Origin: an uncultured Clostridium sp.
GTDB taxonomy: Bacteria > Bacillota > Clostridia > Clostridiales > Clostridiaceae
Reading direction: 5' to 3'
Assembly: GCA_937927335.1 (NCBI GenBank)
Contig: CALBDU010000004.1
Span: 186,001 to 250,000, forward strand
Length of the DNA: 64,000 nucleotides
The stretch's first letter is position 1; each line of letters begins with the position of its first letter. The translations under genes and the position numbers were made by a program. Shown piece by piece: positions 24,262 to 33,586 of this stretch. The notes below the pieces were generated by a model. That model had not been told where the DNA came from and searched no databases. It saw only the letters and a program-made list of their open reading frames with translations.

Positions 24262-26534
24262 TGTCAAAACAAATATACGAAATTTTAAATCCGGAGTTGG
24301 ATGTTTATCATTTAACCTTAAATGAAGCCCTTTTTTATAATGGCAACGGATATATAGGAGTCAGGTATGATTTTGAAGAAGGGTACCCTGAAGGACATAA
24401 ATATGTAAGGAGGCAGTATATAAACGGATTTTATGATTATACTGAGATGAACCAGCCTGAGAAGCTTTACGGCTTAAACCAGACTAAGCAAATTATGCTG
24501 AATGTGGCCGATACACAGGGCATTAAGCTTTTTATAGATGATGAGCAATTCACCATGTTTACAGGCAGTGTCCTTAAAAGCAGCATTGCACTGGATATGG
24601 ACAAGGGAATTACTGTAAGGGATGTACTTTGGAAGTCTCCAAAAGGCAAAGAGCTTCATATTAAGATTACCAGGATGGCTTCCTTTTCACAATTGAGCCT
24701 TTTTACAATTGAATATGAAATAGAACCCTTGAACTTTTCCGGAGAAATAAATATTCAATCTGAACATCAGGGCAATGTTCAGAATTACTTTAATGAAACC
24801 GACCCACGTATTAATAATGACAATGTTCAGAGGATATTTCCAGAAAGCTGCGAGCTCATGGATGTAACTTCCTATATTACATCAAAAACCTCCAGGTCGG
24901 GACTAAGGGTGTGCAGCGCTGTGAGGAACCAGCTATCGAAGCCCTCCGTTGAAGATTTTATTTTAGGTGATAATAATATAGTATGCAGTATGAAAGTCCA
25001 GGCAAGGATTGGAGAAAAGCTCATACTGACTAAATACTCTGTATTTTGTGATTCAATCAGATTTGAAAACTGCAGGGAACAGGCGGAGGCGGAGATGAAG
25101 GCTGCTGTATTAGTTTCCCTGCAGCACCATTACAGCAGCCAGGAAAATTACCTGAAAAAGTATTGGGATAATTGCCTTGTGGAAATCCAGGGACAGGATA
25201 GGTTTAATCTTGAGCTTAAATATGATCTTTACCAGCTTATTCAATCTACTGGAAAAGATAAGTACTCCAATATTGCTCCCAGGGGTCTAAGCGGTGATGC
25301 CTATGAAGGGCATTATTTCTGGGACACTGAGATATATGTACAGCCGTTCTTTACAATAACTAATCCTGAATTTTCAAAAAGCCTCATTGAATTTCGGTAC
25401 GAGACTCTCAATATGGCCAGGGAAAATGCTGCAATAATGGGGCACAGCCAGGGAGCTCTTTATCCATGGAGAACCATTATGGGCAGGGAATGCTCGGGAT
25501 ATTATCCAGCAGGCTCGGCCCAGTATCATATTAACGGGGACATAGCCTATTCCATTATTGCTTATTATCTGGCTACTGGAGATAAGGTTTTCTTAGCAGA
25601 AAAGGGCGCAGAAATTATATTGGAAACAGCAAGGATATGGATTGATACAGGCAGCTGCAGCAAAGGAAAATTTTATATAAATGATGTTACAGGGCCTGAT
25701 GAGTATACTTGTATTGTTAATAACAATTATTACACCAACGCTATGGCCAGGTATCACCTGGAATGGGCTGTAAAAATTTACAGAATGCTGAAGGATAATA
25801 CTGATTTTAAAAGCATGCTTAGCAGAATAGGCTTTAGAAAAGAGGAAATACTGGAATTTGAGAAGGCATCAAGTATTATGTATCTTCCTTATGATGAAGC
25901 ATTGGGAATTAACCCGCAGGATGATTCCTTCCTGCAAAAGAGGAAATGGGATCTGAAATCCATTCCTGCAGAAAAATTTCCCCTGCTGCTGCACTATCAC
26001 CCGCTGCACCTGTATAGGCACCAGATATGCAAGCAGGCAGATACTGTGCTTGCACATTTCATGCTGGAGGATTACCAAAGTGTGGATACTATGATAAATT
26101 CCTTCAATTACTATGAAAAAATAACTACTCATGATTCTTCGCTGTCCCAATGTGTTTTTGGCATTATGGCAGCAAGGCTTGGCTTCATGGATAAGGCCTG
26201 CAGCTATTTTCAGGAGCTTGTAAGCCTTGATCTTAAAGATAAGCAGAAAAATACAAAGGACGGGGTTCATATTGCCAATATGGCTGGCACCTACATGGCA
26301 GTAGTATACGGCTTTGGAGGACTCAGGCTAAAGGAAAGCGGTATATGCATTTCACCAGTTCTGCCACTGGGGTGGTCAGGTTATAGATTTAAAATATGCT
26401 ATAGGGGCAACAGGTTTACGGTAACAGTTAAAAATAAATCCTGTATTTTGGAAATGGAGCAGGGAGCTGCACTTAAAATAATGGTTTACGGAAAGGAATA
26501 CCTATTGGAAAAGAGGCTGGAAATTGATGCGTAA
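24261..26534 (+). CDS. Glycoside hydrolase family 65 phosphorylase, probably trehalose phosphorylase
   Basis: This 757-aa protein has the GH65 order: an N-terminal beta-sandwich with NEALFYNGNGYIGVR, an (alpha/alpha)6 barrel with FWDTEIYVQPF, AMARYHLEW and the general acid Glu481 in TGPDEYT, and a small C-terminal domain. GH65 enzymes split alpha-linked disaccharides with phosphate to give beta-glucose 1-phosphate. Maltose, trehalose, kojibiose and trehalose 6-phosphate are substrates of different members. The neighbours (trehalose synthesis before it, beta-phosphoglucomutase after it) point to trehalose. Start ATG 24261 overlaps the previous stop; the end overlaps pgmB by 8 nt. Confidence 0.88.
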   Translation: MSKQIYEILNPELDVYHLTLNEALFYNGNGYIGVRYDFEEGYPEGHKYVRRQYINGFYDYTEMNQPEKLYGLNQTKQIMLNVADTQGIKLFIDDEQFTMFTGSVLKSSIALDMDKGITVRDVLWKSPKGKELHIKITRMASFSQLSLFTIEYEIEPLNFSGEINIQSEHQGNVQNYFNETDPRINNDNVQRIFPESCELMDVTSYITSKTSRSGLRVCSAVRNQLSKPSVEDFILGDNNIVCSMKVQARIGEKLILTKYSVFCDSIRFENCREQAEAEMKAAVLVSLQHHYSSQENYLKKYWDNCLVEIQGQDRFNLELKYDLYQLIQSTGKDKYSNIAPRGLSGDAYEGHYFWDTEIYVQPFFTITNPEFSKSLIEFRYETLNMARENAAIMGHSQGALYPWRTIMGRECSGYYPAGSAQYHINGDIAYSIIAYYLATGDKVFLAEKGAEIILETARIWIDTGSCSKGKFYINDVTGPDEYTCIVNNNYYTNAMARYHLEWAVKIYRMLKDNTDFKSMLSRIGFRKEEILEFEKASSIMYLPYDEALGINPQDDSFLQKRKWDLKSIPAEKFPLLLHYHPLHLYRHQICKQADTVLAHFMLEDYQSVDTMINSFNYYEKITTHDSSLSQCVFGIMAARLGFMDKACSYFQELVSLDLKDKQKNTKDGVHIANMAGTYMAVVYGFGGLRLKESGICISPVLPLGWSGYRFKICYRGNRFTVTVKNKSCILEMEQGAALKIMVYGKEYLLEKRLEIDA

Positions 26535-27177
26535 AAATTATAAGGCGGTGATATTTGACCTGGATGGAGTTATCTGCCATACAGACAAATATCATTATCT
26601 GTCCTGGAAGGAAGTTGCAAAGGAGCTGGGAATAGAGCTAGACAGAGGTTTTAATGAAAAATTAAGAGGCATGGGACGAAGGGAAACACTGGAGGCGCTT
26701 TTAACCAGGTATCCCGGAAAACTCACAGATGCTGAAAAGAATTATTTTACTGAAAAAAAGAATAATATATATCTAAAACTGCTGGACAATATGAATAGCA
26801 GCAATATAAGCCTTGAGGTAAGGGAAACTCTTGCTGCGCTAAGGGAGTCCGGCATAAAGCTTGCCATCGGCTCCTCCAGCAAAAATGCAAAACATATCCT
26901 GGAAAAGCTGGAGCTGAAAAATTACTTTGATGCGGTATCAGATGGTACGGATATAACCCGCTCAAAACCCGACCCAGAGGTCTTTCTCAAGGCCTGCAGA
27001 TATCTGAATATGGAACCCACTCAGTGCCTGGTAGTGGAGGATGCTAAAGCAGGAATTGAGGCAGCAGCTGCAGGGGGAATGGATTGTGCTGCCATTGGGC
27101 AGGTAAATGAGCTAAAGCTCGCAACCTACAGTTTAAATTGCTTTTCGGATTTAATAAATATTGTATTAACAAAATAA
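26527..27177 (+). CDS. pgmB: Beta-phosphoglucomutase
   Basis: This 216-aa HAD-family protein has the nucleophile motif FDLDGVICHTDKYH (Asp11, general acid Asp13), the cap region, IGSSSKNAKHIL and KPDPEVF then VVEDAKAGIEAA. It interconverts beta-glucose 1-phosphate and glucose 6-phosphate, feeding phosphorylase product into glycolysis. ATG 26527 is preceded by GAGG and by an in-frame TTG; it overlaps the GH65 end. Last main gene of the trehalose operon. Confidence 0.93.
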   Translation: MRKNYKAVIFDLDGVICHTDKYHYLSWKEVAKELGIELDRGFNEKLRGMGRRETLEALLTRYPGKLTDAEKNYFTEKKNNIYLKLLDNMNSSNISLEVRETLAALRESGIKLAIGSSSKNAKHILEKLELKNYFDAVSDGTDITRSKPDPEVFLKACRYLNMEPTQCLVVEDAKAGIEAAAAGGMDCAAIGQVNELKLATYSLNCFSDLINIVLTK

Positions 27178-27213
27178 TGTTAAAGTGGTAAAATTATCTT
27201 AGAGGTGATAAAA

Positions 27214-27375
27214 ATGTCGAAGGTAAAAATGCAACTTATACTTTGGACCTTATATATCATATTCCTTGTAGTTTATGCAGTTACAAAAATTACCGCTCTG
27301 AGCTTTGTTGCCATTGCTCTGATACTGGTTATATTTTACCAGCTGCTTAAATGGTTTATTCCTGTTAAAAAATAA
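27214..27375 (+). CDS. Small membrane protein (53 aa)
   Basis: ATG 27214 follows AGAGGTGATAAAA, a good ribosome binding site. The product has two hydrophobic helices (about residues 8-24 and 29-45) between basic ends (MSKVK and PVKK), a typical small integral membrane protein. I do not recognise the family. It sits 36 nt after pgmB, before a terminator, so it is probably the last gene of the trehalose transcript or a short independent gene. It is too short for many gene finders. Confidence 0.7.
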   Translation: MSKVKMQLILWTLYIIFLVVYAVTKITALSFVAIALILVIFYQLLKWFIPVKK

Positions 27376-27388
27376 TTTAGGCTTAAAG

Positions 27389-27422
27389 TACCTTGAATTA
27401 ATTCAGGGTATTTTATTTTTTT
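27389..27422 (+). terminator. Intrinsic terminator after the trehalose operon
   Basis: TACCTTGAA (27389-27397) pairs with TTCAGGGTA (27402-27410), loop TTAA, then TTTTATTTTTTT. Confidence 0.85.
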
Positions 27423-27503
27423 GACAATAAAAAAGGAATTAGGCAGTAAGCGTAGAATTTATTTATTAGGACTTGGATAGTGTATTTTTGTGAGGTGTTT
27501 TTA

Positions 27504-28004
27504 ATGCTTGATATAGATTTTAATTTTAAAGATATAACAATAACTAATATTCAGCAAAAGGATTTGTCCATTATTCAAAAATGGAGTGAATACGACGAGC
27601 AATCCAGCTTGGAACAGCTTACCGAAAGATATTTGGAAAGCTGCCTAAGTGAATGCGAGTTTTTTTTGAAGATCTTAAGGGACAGTAGAGTTGTTGGTGT
27701 TATTAAAGGCAGAGTTGAGTTCAAAAATCCAAACGAAGCCTGGATTTGGTTCTTCTATCTGGATCCGTTGGAGGATTCTCAATTGGATAGTGAAATAATT
27801 AAAAGATTGTTTGGATATCTAAGTGACGAATATGATATAAAATTATTTTTTACTAGAGTTGCGGTAAATGATGAAGCTGCCATTAAATTTTGGAAAAAGA
27901 TGGGTTTCAGGCATTTGCGGCTGGTTAAAGACTATTACAGCATAAATGGGCAGAGTGTAGATATGATAATAATGGAAAATGGAAACATTGACAACAAAGT
28001 TTAA
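27504..28004 (+). CDS. GNAT-family N-acetyltransferase
   Basis: This 166-aa protein has the acetyltransferase layout, with a beta4/beta5 region AWIWFFYLDPLE and the C-terminal NDEAAIKFWKKMGFRHLR typical of the GNAT acetyl-CoA-binding half. The acceptor substrate is unknown. ATG 27504 follows GAGGTG; an in-frame GTG eight codons upstream has no site. It is flanked by terminators on one side and by the NlpC/P60 gene on the other and is probably transcribed alone. Confidence 0.8.
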   Translation: MLDIDFNFKDITITNIQQKDLSIIQKWSEYDEQSSLEQLTERYLESCLSECEFFLKILRDSRVVGVIKGRVEFKNPNEAWIWFFYLDPLEDSQLDSEIIKRLFGYLSDEYDIKLFFTRVAVNDEAAIKFWKKMGFRHLRLVKDYYSINGQSVDMIIMENGNIDNKV

Positions 28005-28073
28005 AATATTTTATAATAAAATTGCTGATTGTTTTATTCTGTCAGCTAACTTCTGGAGTAAGAGAGGAAAGAG

Positions 28074-28688
28074 ATGCGTTACATAACATTAAAATCCATG
28101 ATACTTACGATGCTTTTCTGCGCCATGGCGGCACTTGGAACAGCATCCTATGACACTGAAGTTAAGGCAGATGCAGCGGTAAAATCCGTTGAACAGGGCA
28201 GCCTGCTCCGGTCGGTGAGTATATCCACCGATAAGGTAATAACCGTATCGACACAGCTAAAGGACCAACAGGAAAATGGAAATTATGGCAGTAAAAATGC
28301 TTCACTAAGCAGGGGAGGGTCAGGAAATACAGACATCGTATCCTATGCCTATAAATTTATGGGCAAACCATATGTCTGGGGAGCGTCGGGACCATCCGCT
28401 TTTGACTGCTCAGGTTTTACAGCTTACGTTTACAGGCATTTTGGTGTAAGCTTGTCTCATTCTGCAGCAGCACAGTACGGAGAAGGTTCAACTGTGCAGA
28501 AGAGTAATTTAAGACCTGGTGATTTAGTATTTTTTAATACATATACCCATTTGGGACATGTTGGCATATACATAGGCGGAGGGCGTTTTATTCATGCATC
28601 CTCAGGAAGCCACAAAATCACAGTTAGTTCTTTAAGCGAAAGCTATTATTCATCAAGGTACGCAGGAGCAAAACGTTATATCAAGTAA
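28074..28688 (+). CDS. Secreted NlpC/P60 peptidoglycan endopeptidase
   Basis: This 204-aa protein has a signal peptide (residues 1-33, cleaving near VKADA), a Ser/Thr/Gly-rich linker and a C-terminal NlpC/P60 domain with catalytic Cys112 (FDCSGF), His162 (LGHVGIYIGGG) and His174 (FIHASS). Such enzymes cut D-gamma-glutamyl-diaminopimelate bonds in stem peptides outside the cell. The short N-terminal region lacks an obvious wall-binding domain. The gene is monocistronic, ending in a strong hairpin. Confidence 0.92.
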   Translation: MRYITLKSMILTMLFCAMAALGTASYDTEVKADAAVKSVEQGSLLRSVSISTDKVITVSTQLKDQQENGNYGSKNASLSRGGSGNTDIVSYAYKFMGKPYVWGASGPSAFDCSGFTAYVYRHFGVSLSHSAAAQYGEGSTVQKSNLRPGDLVFFNTYTHLGHVGIYIGGGRFIHASSGSHKITVSSLSESYYSSRYAGAKRYIK

Positions 28689-28692
28689 CTAT

Positions 28693-28719
28693 ACCGGCAT
28701 TTATGCCGGTAATTTTTTT
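28693..28719 (+). terminator. Intrinsic terminator after NlpC/P60 gene
   Basis: ACCGGCAT (28693-28700) pairs with ATGCCGGT (28703-28710), followed by AATTTTTTT. Confidence 0.88.
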
Positions 28720-28783
28720 GCATAAATCCAGCCTTGCTAAAATATTATTTATAATAAACAATATTTTAACCGGAGGGATAATA

Positions 28784-29470
28784 ATGAGATATACAAGATA
28801 CGATTTTAAAAGAAACAAGAGCAAAAATAACAAGAAAGGACTATTGGCCATTTTTGGAGCAATGATTGTATTTGCTGCCATTACGGGCACCTTCATCTTT
28901 AATATTTCAATGAAAAACCCAGGTGCTCCCCAAAGCACTACCGCTGTGAAAAGCCAGGGAACCTCTGCGAAATTCATAGCAATTCAAGGGGGGATGTTTG
29001 CAAAGCAGGAAAATGCAGACAAGGAAAAAACAGCACTTTCGCCTTATGGCAGTGCATTTATCGTAAAACAAGGAGAACTTAACCGGGTTTTTTCAGGTAT
29101 ATATCTTGAGGATAATTACAAGGCTATAGTGGATTCCATGAATAAAAACAGCAAGAGTAATTCCAAAATGGTGTTCACCTTGAATAAAAAGGATATATGT
29201 GATGCGGAAATAGCTGAAATTGTAACAGCAAATCTTAAAATACTGAATAAATTATCAGAAAACGGTGTAAAAGCTATTCAGACCAAGGATTTCAAAACTT
29301 GGACATCAACTCTTAAAAAGCCTGATAATACAAGCAAAAATATAGAAGTCCTCAACCAGCTAAAGGACTATGTTGGGAAAATGCCCGAGGAAGTTACCAG
29401 GGACAAAGCTCCGGATAATTATATATTTTTATATGGTATTTTAAAAAATATTTGTGATATAAGTAAATAA
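28784..29470 (+). CDS. Membrane protein with SPOR-like domain
   Basis: This 228-aa protein has a basic cytoplasmic N-terminus, one membrane helix (about 22-42) and an extracellular region beginning with a SPOR-type fold (about 61-110: KFIAIQGGMFAKQENADKEK then RVFSGIYLEDNYK). SPOR domains bind glycan strands stripped of stem peptides, at septa or spore septa. The remaining C-terminal half is helical and unassigned. ATG 28784 follows CCGGAGGG; an in-frame ATG 27 codons upstream lies just before a terminator and is not used. Confidence 0.78.
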   Translation: MRYTRYDFKRNKSKNNKKGLLAIFGAMIVFAAITGTFIFNISMKNPGAPQSTTAVKSQGTSAKFIAIQGGMFAKQENADKEKTALSPYGSAFIVKQGELNRVFSGIYLEDNYKAIVDSMNKNSKSNSKMVFTLNKKDICDAEIAEIVTANLKILNKLSENGVKAIQTKDFKTWTSTLKKPDNTSKNIEVLNQLKDYVGKMPEEVTRDKAPDNYIFLYGILKNICDISK

Positions 29471-29473
29471 CGT

Positions 29474-29516
29474 AAAAACTTCCAGTAAATGATAAATTTA
29501 TAGGAAGTTTTTTCTT
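29474..29516 (+). terminator. Intrinsic terminator after SPOR-like gene
   Basis: AAAAACTTCC (29474-29483) pairs with GGAAGTTTTT (29503-29512) across a 19-nt loop, then T-rich sequence. Confidence 0.78.
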
Positions 29517-29620
29517 TGTTTGAACTTTATTAAATTTTTCTTTAATAATTGCTTATTCACTTGTTTATGTAATTATTAAATGATAAACTATATTAGATGT
29601 GATGTTAAGGTGGGATTAAT

Positions 29621-29881
29621 GTGAAAGGAATTGCCAAAAACAGAGGGTTTATGTGGTTTGTAATAATCCTTGGAGCTGTAAGCGGAAGCATTTTGGGAGA
29701 GATTTTGGGAACCAGTTTCCAAAGCATGAGCTTTCTAAAATCTGCTTATTCCATTGGAACCTACTCGCCGTTAGTATTAAACCTGAAGGTATTGGTTTTA
29801 ACACTTGGTCTGAATTTTAATATCAATATTATGACTATAATTGGTACAATTATGGCTATAATACTATATAAGAAATATTAG
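29621..29881 (+). CDS. DUF4321 small membrane protein
   Basis: This 86-aa protein starts with GTG 29621 after AAGGTGGG. It has two to three hydrophobic segments (FMWFVIILGAVSGSILGEIL and a C-terminal helix ending IMAIILYKKY). The family, DUF4321, has no known role and commonly lies just upstream of maf in clostridia, as here (17 nt). It heads the maf-radC-mreB run and may share its transcript. Confidence 0.82.
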   Translation: MKGIAKNRGFMWFVIILGAVSGSILGEILGTSFQSMSFLKSAYSIGTYSPLVLNLKVLVLTLGLNFNINIMTIIGTIMAIILYKKY

Positions 29882-29898
29882 GCAAATTAGGAAGTGAT

Positions 29899-30477
29899 AT
29901 GGTGAACATAGTTTTAGCCTCCGCATCAATACGGAGACAAGAACTTTTGGAAAGATTGACAGACAGATTTTTGATAATGCCTGCCAGCTTTGACGAGGAT
30001 TCTGTTATATATAATGGAAGCTGCAGCAATTATGTTATGGAGCTGTCCCTTGGAAAAGCTGATGTAGTGGCAAAAAAACTCGGTGAGCCTTCCCTGGTAA
30101 TTGGATGTGATACTGTGGTGTCACTGGATGGAGCTATATTAGGAAAGCCTTCAGATTATAACCAGGCTTTTGAAATGTTAAAAATGCTCAGTGGAAAAAA
30201 GCATCAGGTTTATTCGGGAATTACCCTGATAAATACTGAAACAAACAAGACAATAAGTGATTTTGTCCTTACCGATGTGAAATTTTCAGAACTCAGTAAG
30301 GATGATATTAATAAATACATCAAAACCGGAGAGCCCATGGATAAGGCAGGTGCTTACGGTATTCAGGGCCTTGGTGGAGTATTTGTGGAGGAAATTCACG
30401 GCTGTTATTATAATGTAGTGGGTTTTCCTTTAAATAAGCTTAAAAAAATGATTTTGGAGATGGGGGTAAATCTATAA
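29899..30477 (+). CDS. maf: Maf-family nucleoside triphosphate pyrophosphatase
   Basis: This 192-aa protein has the family start VLASASIRRQELLERL and the segments DTVVSLDGAILGKP and DKAGAYGIQGLGGVFVEEI. Maf proteins hydrolyse non-canonical or modified nucleoside triphosphates (house-cleaning) and have been tied to septum formation in Bacillus. ATG 29899 closely follows GGAAGTG; the next codon is GTG and could also be used. It precedes radC by 15 nt. Confidence 0.93.
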   Translation: MVNIVLASASIRRQELLERLTDRFLIMPASFDEDSVIYNGSCSNYVMELSLGKADVVAKKLGEPSLVIGCDTVVSLDGAILGKPSDYNQAFEMLKMLSGKKHQVYSGITLINTETNKTISDFVLTDVKFSELSKDDINKYIKTGEPMDKAGAYGIQGLGGVFVEEIHGCYYNVVGFPLNKLKKMILEMGVNL

Positions 30478-30492
30478 AAGTGAGGTAGCTTT

Positions 30493-31179
30493 GTGGAAAA
30501 ATCATTTAAAATTATGGATTTGCCAAAGAATGAAAGACCCAGTGAAAGAATGCTGAGGTATGGAGCCGGCACACTGTCAAATGCTGAGCTTCTGGCAGTT
30601 ATTCTAAGAACTGGAACTAAAAAAGAAAACATTATAACTCTGTGCAATAAGCTGATTAAGGAAAGCGGAGGCTTGAACGGACTGCTTTCCATGAACTATG
30701 ACGAATTTATTGCACTGCATGGCATAGGAAGAGCCAAGGCAGCACAGCTGCTGGCACTTTCTGAAATATCAAAAAGGTTTAAGGCCTACAGATCCGGCGA
30801 TGCATATAAAATTACAAATCCTAAAGACGCTGCGGATTATGTCATAGAGGATATGAGAAACCTGAATGTGGAGCACCTTAAGGTTATAATGTTAAATACA
30901 AAAAATATTGTAATATCCGTACAGGATGTTTCAGTGGGCAGTCTGAATTCATCTATAGTCCACCCCAGGGAGGTTTTCTGCGAGGCGATAAAGAAGCGAT
31001 GTGCTTCAATTATTGTGTGCCACAACCATCCATCCGGGGATCCTGCACCAAGCACGGAGGATATTAATATAACTAAGAGGCTTAAGGAGTGCGGAAAAAT
31101 AGTGGGCATTGAGCTTTTAGACCACCTTATAATAGGAGACGGAATATTTGTAAGCTTAAAGGAAAAAGGTATTTTGTAA
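30493..31179 (+). CDS. radC: RadC/JAB-domain DNA repair protein
   Basis: This 228-aa protein has an N-terminal helix-hairpin-helix region ([18 protein letters not shown], near residues 76-95) and a JAMM metalloprotease-like domain with the zinc motif [14 protein letters not shown]. Despite the name, a role in DNA repair is doubtful. GTG 30493 follows GTGAGGTAG. The maf-radC-mreB order is common in Firmicutes. Confidence 0.93.
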   Translation: MEKSFKIMDLPKNERPSERMLRYGAGTLSNAELLAVILRTGTKKENIITLCNKLIKESGGLNGLLSMNYDEFIALHGIGRAKAAQLLALSEISKRFKAYRSGDAYKITNPKDAADYVIEDMRNLNVEHLKVIMLNTKNIVISVQDVSVGSLNSSIVHPREVFCEAIKKRCASIIVCHNHPSGDPAPSTEDINITKRLKECGKIVGIELLDHLIIGDGIFVSLKEKGIL

Positions 31180-31198
31180 CATTGAAAGGAGAAATATA

Positions 31199-32209
31199 AT
31201 GAGATTATTTGGAATGTCAAAGGACATGGGAATTGATTTGGGTACAGCCAATACTTTAATATATGTAAAGGGTGAAGGAATAGTTTTAAGGGAGCCGTCG
31301 GTAGTGGCAATAAACAAGGATACAAACAAGGTGCTGGCAGTAGGCGCCGAGGCTAAGGAAATGATAGGAAGGACTCCAGGAAACATTGTTGCCATCAGGC
31401 CTTTAAAGGATGGGGTTATTGCTGATTTTGACGTTACACAGACTATGCTTAAAAAGTTTATTGAAAAAATAAGCCCTAAAAGTGCTTTTACAAGCCCAAG
31501 GATTGTAGTTTGTTTTCCTTCAGGTATTACTGAAGTTGAAAAAAGAGCTATAGACGAAGCTACAAAACAGGCAGGAGCAAGGGATGTGCTTCTTATGGAA
31601 GAACCTATGGCTGCTGCTATCGGCTCAGGCTTGCCTGTAAATGAACCTACAGGAAGCATGATCGTGGATATTGGAGGCGGAACTACAGAGGTTGCCATTA
31701 TATCTCTGGGGGGCATAGTAACAAGCAAATCCTTAAGAATAGCAGGAGATGAGCTGGACCAGGCAATAATCTCATATATTAAAAAGGAATATAACCTTAT
31801 GATAGGTGAAAGAACTGCTGAAACAGTTAAACTTGAATTAGGATCAGCATTTGACATAGGAGAAGAAAATTCACTCCAGATCCGTGGTAGGGATTTGGTT
31901 ACAGGCTTGCCAAAGGTTATTGAAATTAAGGAAAGTGAAGTTAGAGAAGCCCTGAAAGAACCAGTAGCTGCTGTTATAGAAGCAATAAAATCAACTCTGG
32001 AGAAAACCCCGCCAGAGCTTGCATCTGATATTATGGATAAAGGAATAATGCTTGCTGGAGGCGGTGCCATGCTAAGAGGCCTGGATAAATTGATATCAAA
32101 TGAAACCCATATGCCGGTGCATATAGCAGAATCCCCATTGGACTGTGTTGCACTTGGAGCAGGCAAGGCTCTTGATACTATTGAAAAGGTTATTTCCAAG
32201 AAGAAATAG
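31199..32209 (+). CDS. mreB: Rod shape-determining protein MreB
   Basis: This 336-aa actin-like ATPase has phosphate-1 [13 protein letters not shown], phosphate-2 [17 protein letters not shown] and the adenosine motif [13 protein letters not shown]. MreB polymerises under the membrane and directs lateral wall synthesis with MreC, MreD, RodA and PBP2, all encoded downstream. ATG 31199 follows GAAAGGAG. The long minus-strand frame across it is a codon-bias shadow. Confidence 0.97.
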   Translation: MRLFGMSKDMGIDLGTANTLIYVKGEGIVLREPSVVAINKDTNKVLAVGAEAKEMIGRTPGNIVAIRPLKDGVIADFDVTQTMLKKFIEKISPKSAFTSPRIVVCFPSGITEVEKRAIDEATKQAGARDVLLMEEPMAAAIGSGLPVNEPTGSMIVDIGGGTTEVAIISLGGIVTSKSLRIAGDELDQAIISYIKKEYNLMIGERTAETVKLELGSAFDIGEENSLQIRGRDLVTGLPKVIEIKESEVREALKEPVAAVIEAIKSTLEKTPPELASDIMDKGIMLAGGGAMLRGLDKLISNETHMPVHIAESPLDCVALGAGKALDTIEKVISKKK

Positions 32210-32218
32210 AAATAATAG

Positions 32219-33070
32219 ATGAAAATAAAATTCTTTAAAAATAAACTGACGGTAGCAATTGTTATACTGTCAGTTACATTTTTACTATTAATATCAACAA
32301 GTATCGGGAGAGGTAATGTTTCATTTTTTGAAAATGGCATAGGTTATACATTTAATTCAATTCAGGGGTCCATTTACAAGCTTGGCAGCGATATTAAATA
32401 TTCCTTGGGGTTTATATTCAATTATTCTTCTGTAAGATCTGAAAATGAAAAATTAACTGCAAGAAACAACGATCTGGAAAAGCAGCTTGTGGATTATAAT
32501 TCTATTAAGGCTGAAAATGATCGTTTAAGATCCATGCTTAATTATAAGGATGCCAACAGCAGCTACAATTATATAGGCTGCGATATTATAGGTAAAAGCG
32601 GCAGCGGTTACCTGGATCAGTTCGTCATAAATAAAGGCAGTAATGACGGCATTGCAAAGGATATGATAGCTGTAACCGGGGAGGGCCTGGTTGGACAAGT
32701 TACTACGGTTGGTACCAACTGGTCTATAGTACAGTCTCTGTCAAATGAAAATCTGGCTGTAAGTGCCATGGTGGAAAGCACCAATGATAATAGCGGCATT
32801 CTAAAGGGATATAAGGATTCCGGCAGCAAGCTGCTGGCTAAACTATATTACCTTCCCATAGACTCCAATATTGTGGCTGGTGACAATATACTTACCTCTG
32901 GACTTGGCGGATTATATCCAAAGGGAATCAGAATAGGCAAGGTGCTCAGTGTTGAAGAGGACAAGGGCAAGGTTATGAAAACGGCACTGGTGGAGCCATA
33001 TGTGAACTTTAACAAAATACAGGAATTATTTATAGTAGTTCCTCAAAATAAAATCGACGTAACATATTAG
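32219..33070 (+). CDS. mreC: Rod shape-determining protein MreC
   Basis: This 283-aa protein has one membrane helix (about 10-28), a coiled coil (about 70-105: ENEKLTARNNDLEKQLVDYN) and the periplasm-side beta-barrel region with VINKGSNDGI and GLVGQVTTVG. It links the MreB filament to wall synthases outside the membrane. It begins 10 nt after mreB with a weak binding site, so coupling to mreB translation is likely. Confidence 0.95.
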   Translation: MKIKFFKNKLTVAIVILSVTFLLLISTSIGRGNVSFFENGIGYTFNSIQGSIYKLGSDIKYSLGFIFNYSSVRSENEKLTARNNDLEKQLVDYNSIKAENDRLRSMLNYKDANSSYNYIGCDIIGKSGSGYLDQFVINKGSNDGIAKDMIAVTGEGLVGQVTTVGTNWSIVQSLSNENLAVSAMVESTNDNSGILKGYKDSGSKLLAKLYYLPIDSNIVAGDNILTSGLGGLYPKGIRIGKVLSVEEDKGKVMKTALVEPYVNFNKIQELFIVVPQNKIDVTY

Positions 33071-33079
33071 GTGGTTTAA

Positions 33080-33571
33080 ATGAAAAAGGTTATTGTATTA
33101 GTGCTGCTTTCAATATTGTTTTTCATATTGGATAATGTCCTTATGCCTTTTATGGCTGTAAGAGGTGTTTATCCAGGTGTTTTACTAGTTTTCTGCATAC
33201 TATATTCCATTCAAAACGGTAAATGGGAGGGTATGTGGCTGGGGGCTTTTTGCGGCCTTCTTCAGGATGTTTACTTTTCAAATATTTTAGGTCTCAATGC
33301 CATGGCTAATATGATGATATGTGTCATAGCAGGAGAATTGGGAACTAAAATTTTCAGGGAAAAAAGGCTGGTGCCTGTTTTCTGCTGCTTTGCACTCACT
33401 GTTATAAAGGGTATTTTTATGTTTATTGTTTTAAACAGAGCTGGAACATATATTGATTTTTCCAGAGTTTTTTTTGTTAGTGTCTATGACATGGTCGTTT
33501 CCATATTTATGTTTAAATATGTTTACAATCTGTGTCAGGAAAATTACATGCAGGTAAGATGGAAGTTTTAG
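33080..33571 (+). CDS. mreD: Rod shape-determining protein MreD
   Basis: This 163-aa protein is almost wholly hydrophobic, with five to six membrane helices and the family segment GKWEGMWLGAFCGLLQDVYFSN. It completes the MreBCD complex in the membrane. Start ATG 33080 follows TTAGGTGG. It is 10 nt after mreC and 16 nt before pbp2. Confidence 0.92.
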   Translation: MKKVIVLVLLSILFFILDNVLMPFMAVRGVYPGVLLVFCILYSIQNGKWEGMWLGAFCGLLQDVYFSNILGLNAMANMMICVIAGELGTKIFREKRLVPVFCCFALTVIKGIFMFIVLNRAGTYIDFSRVFFVSVYDMVVSIFMFKYVYNLCQENYMQVRWKF

Positions 33572-33586
33572 AGGAATGGTGATCCT

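Noticed and set aside
31156..32340. 394-codon minus-strand frame
   Set aside because: It is entirely antisense to mreB and the start of mreC, both certain; long antisense frames arise from codon bias in this genome.
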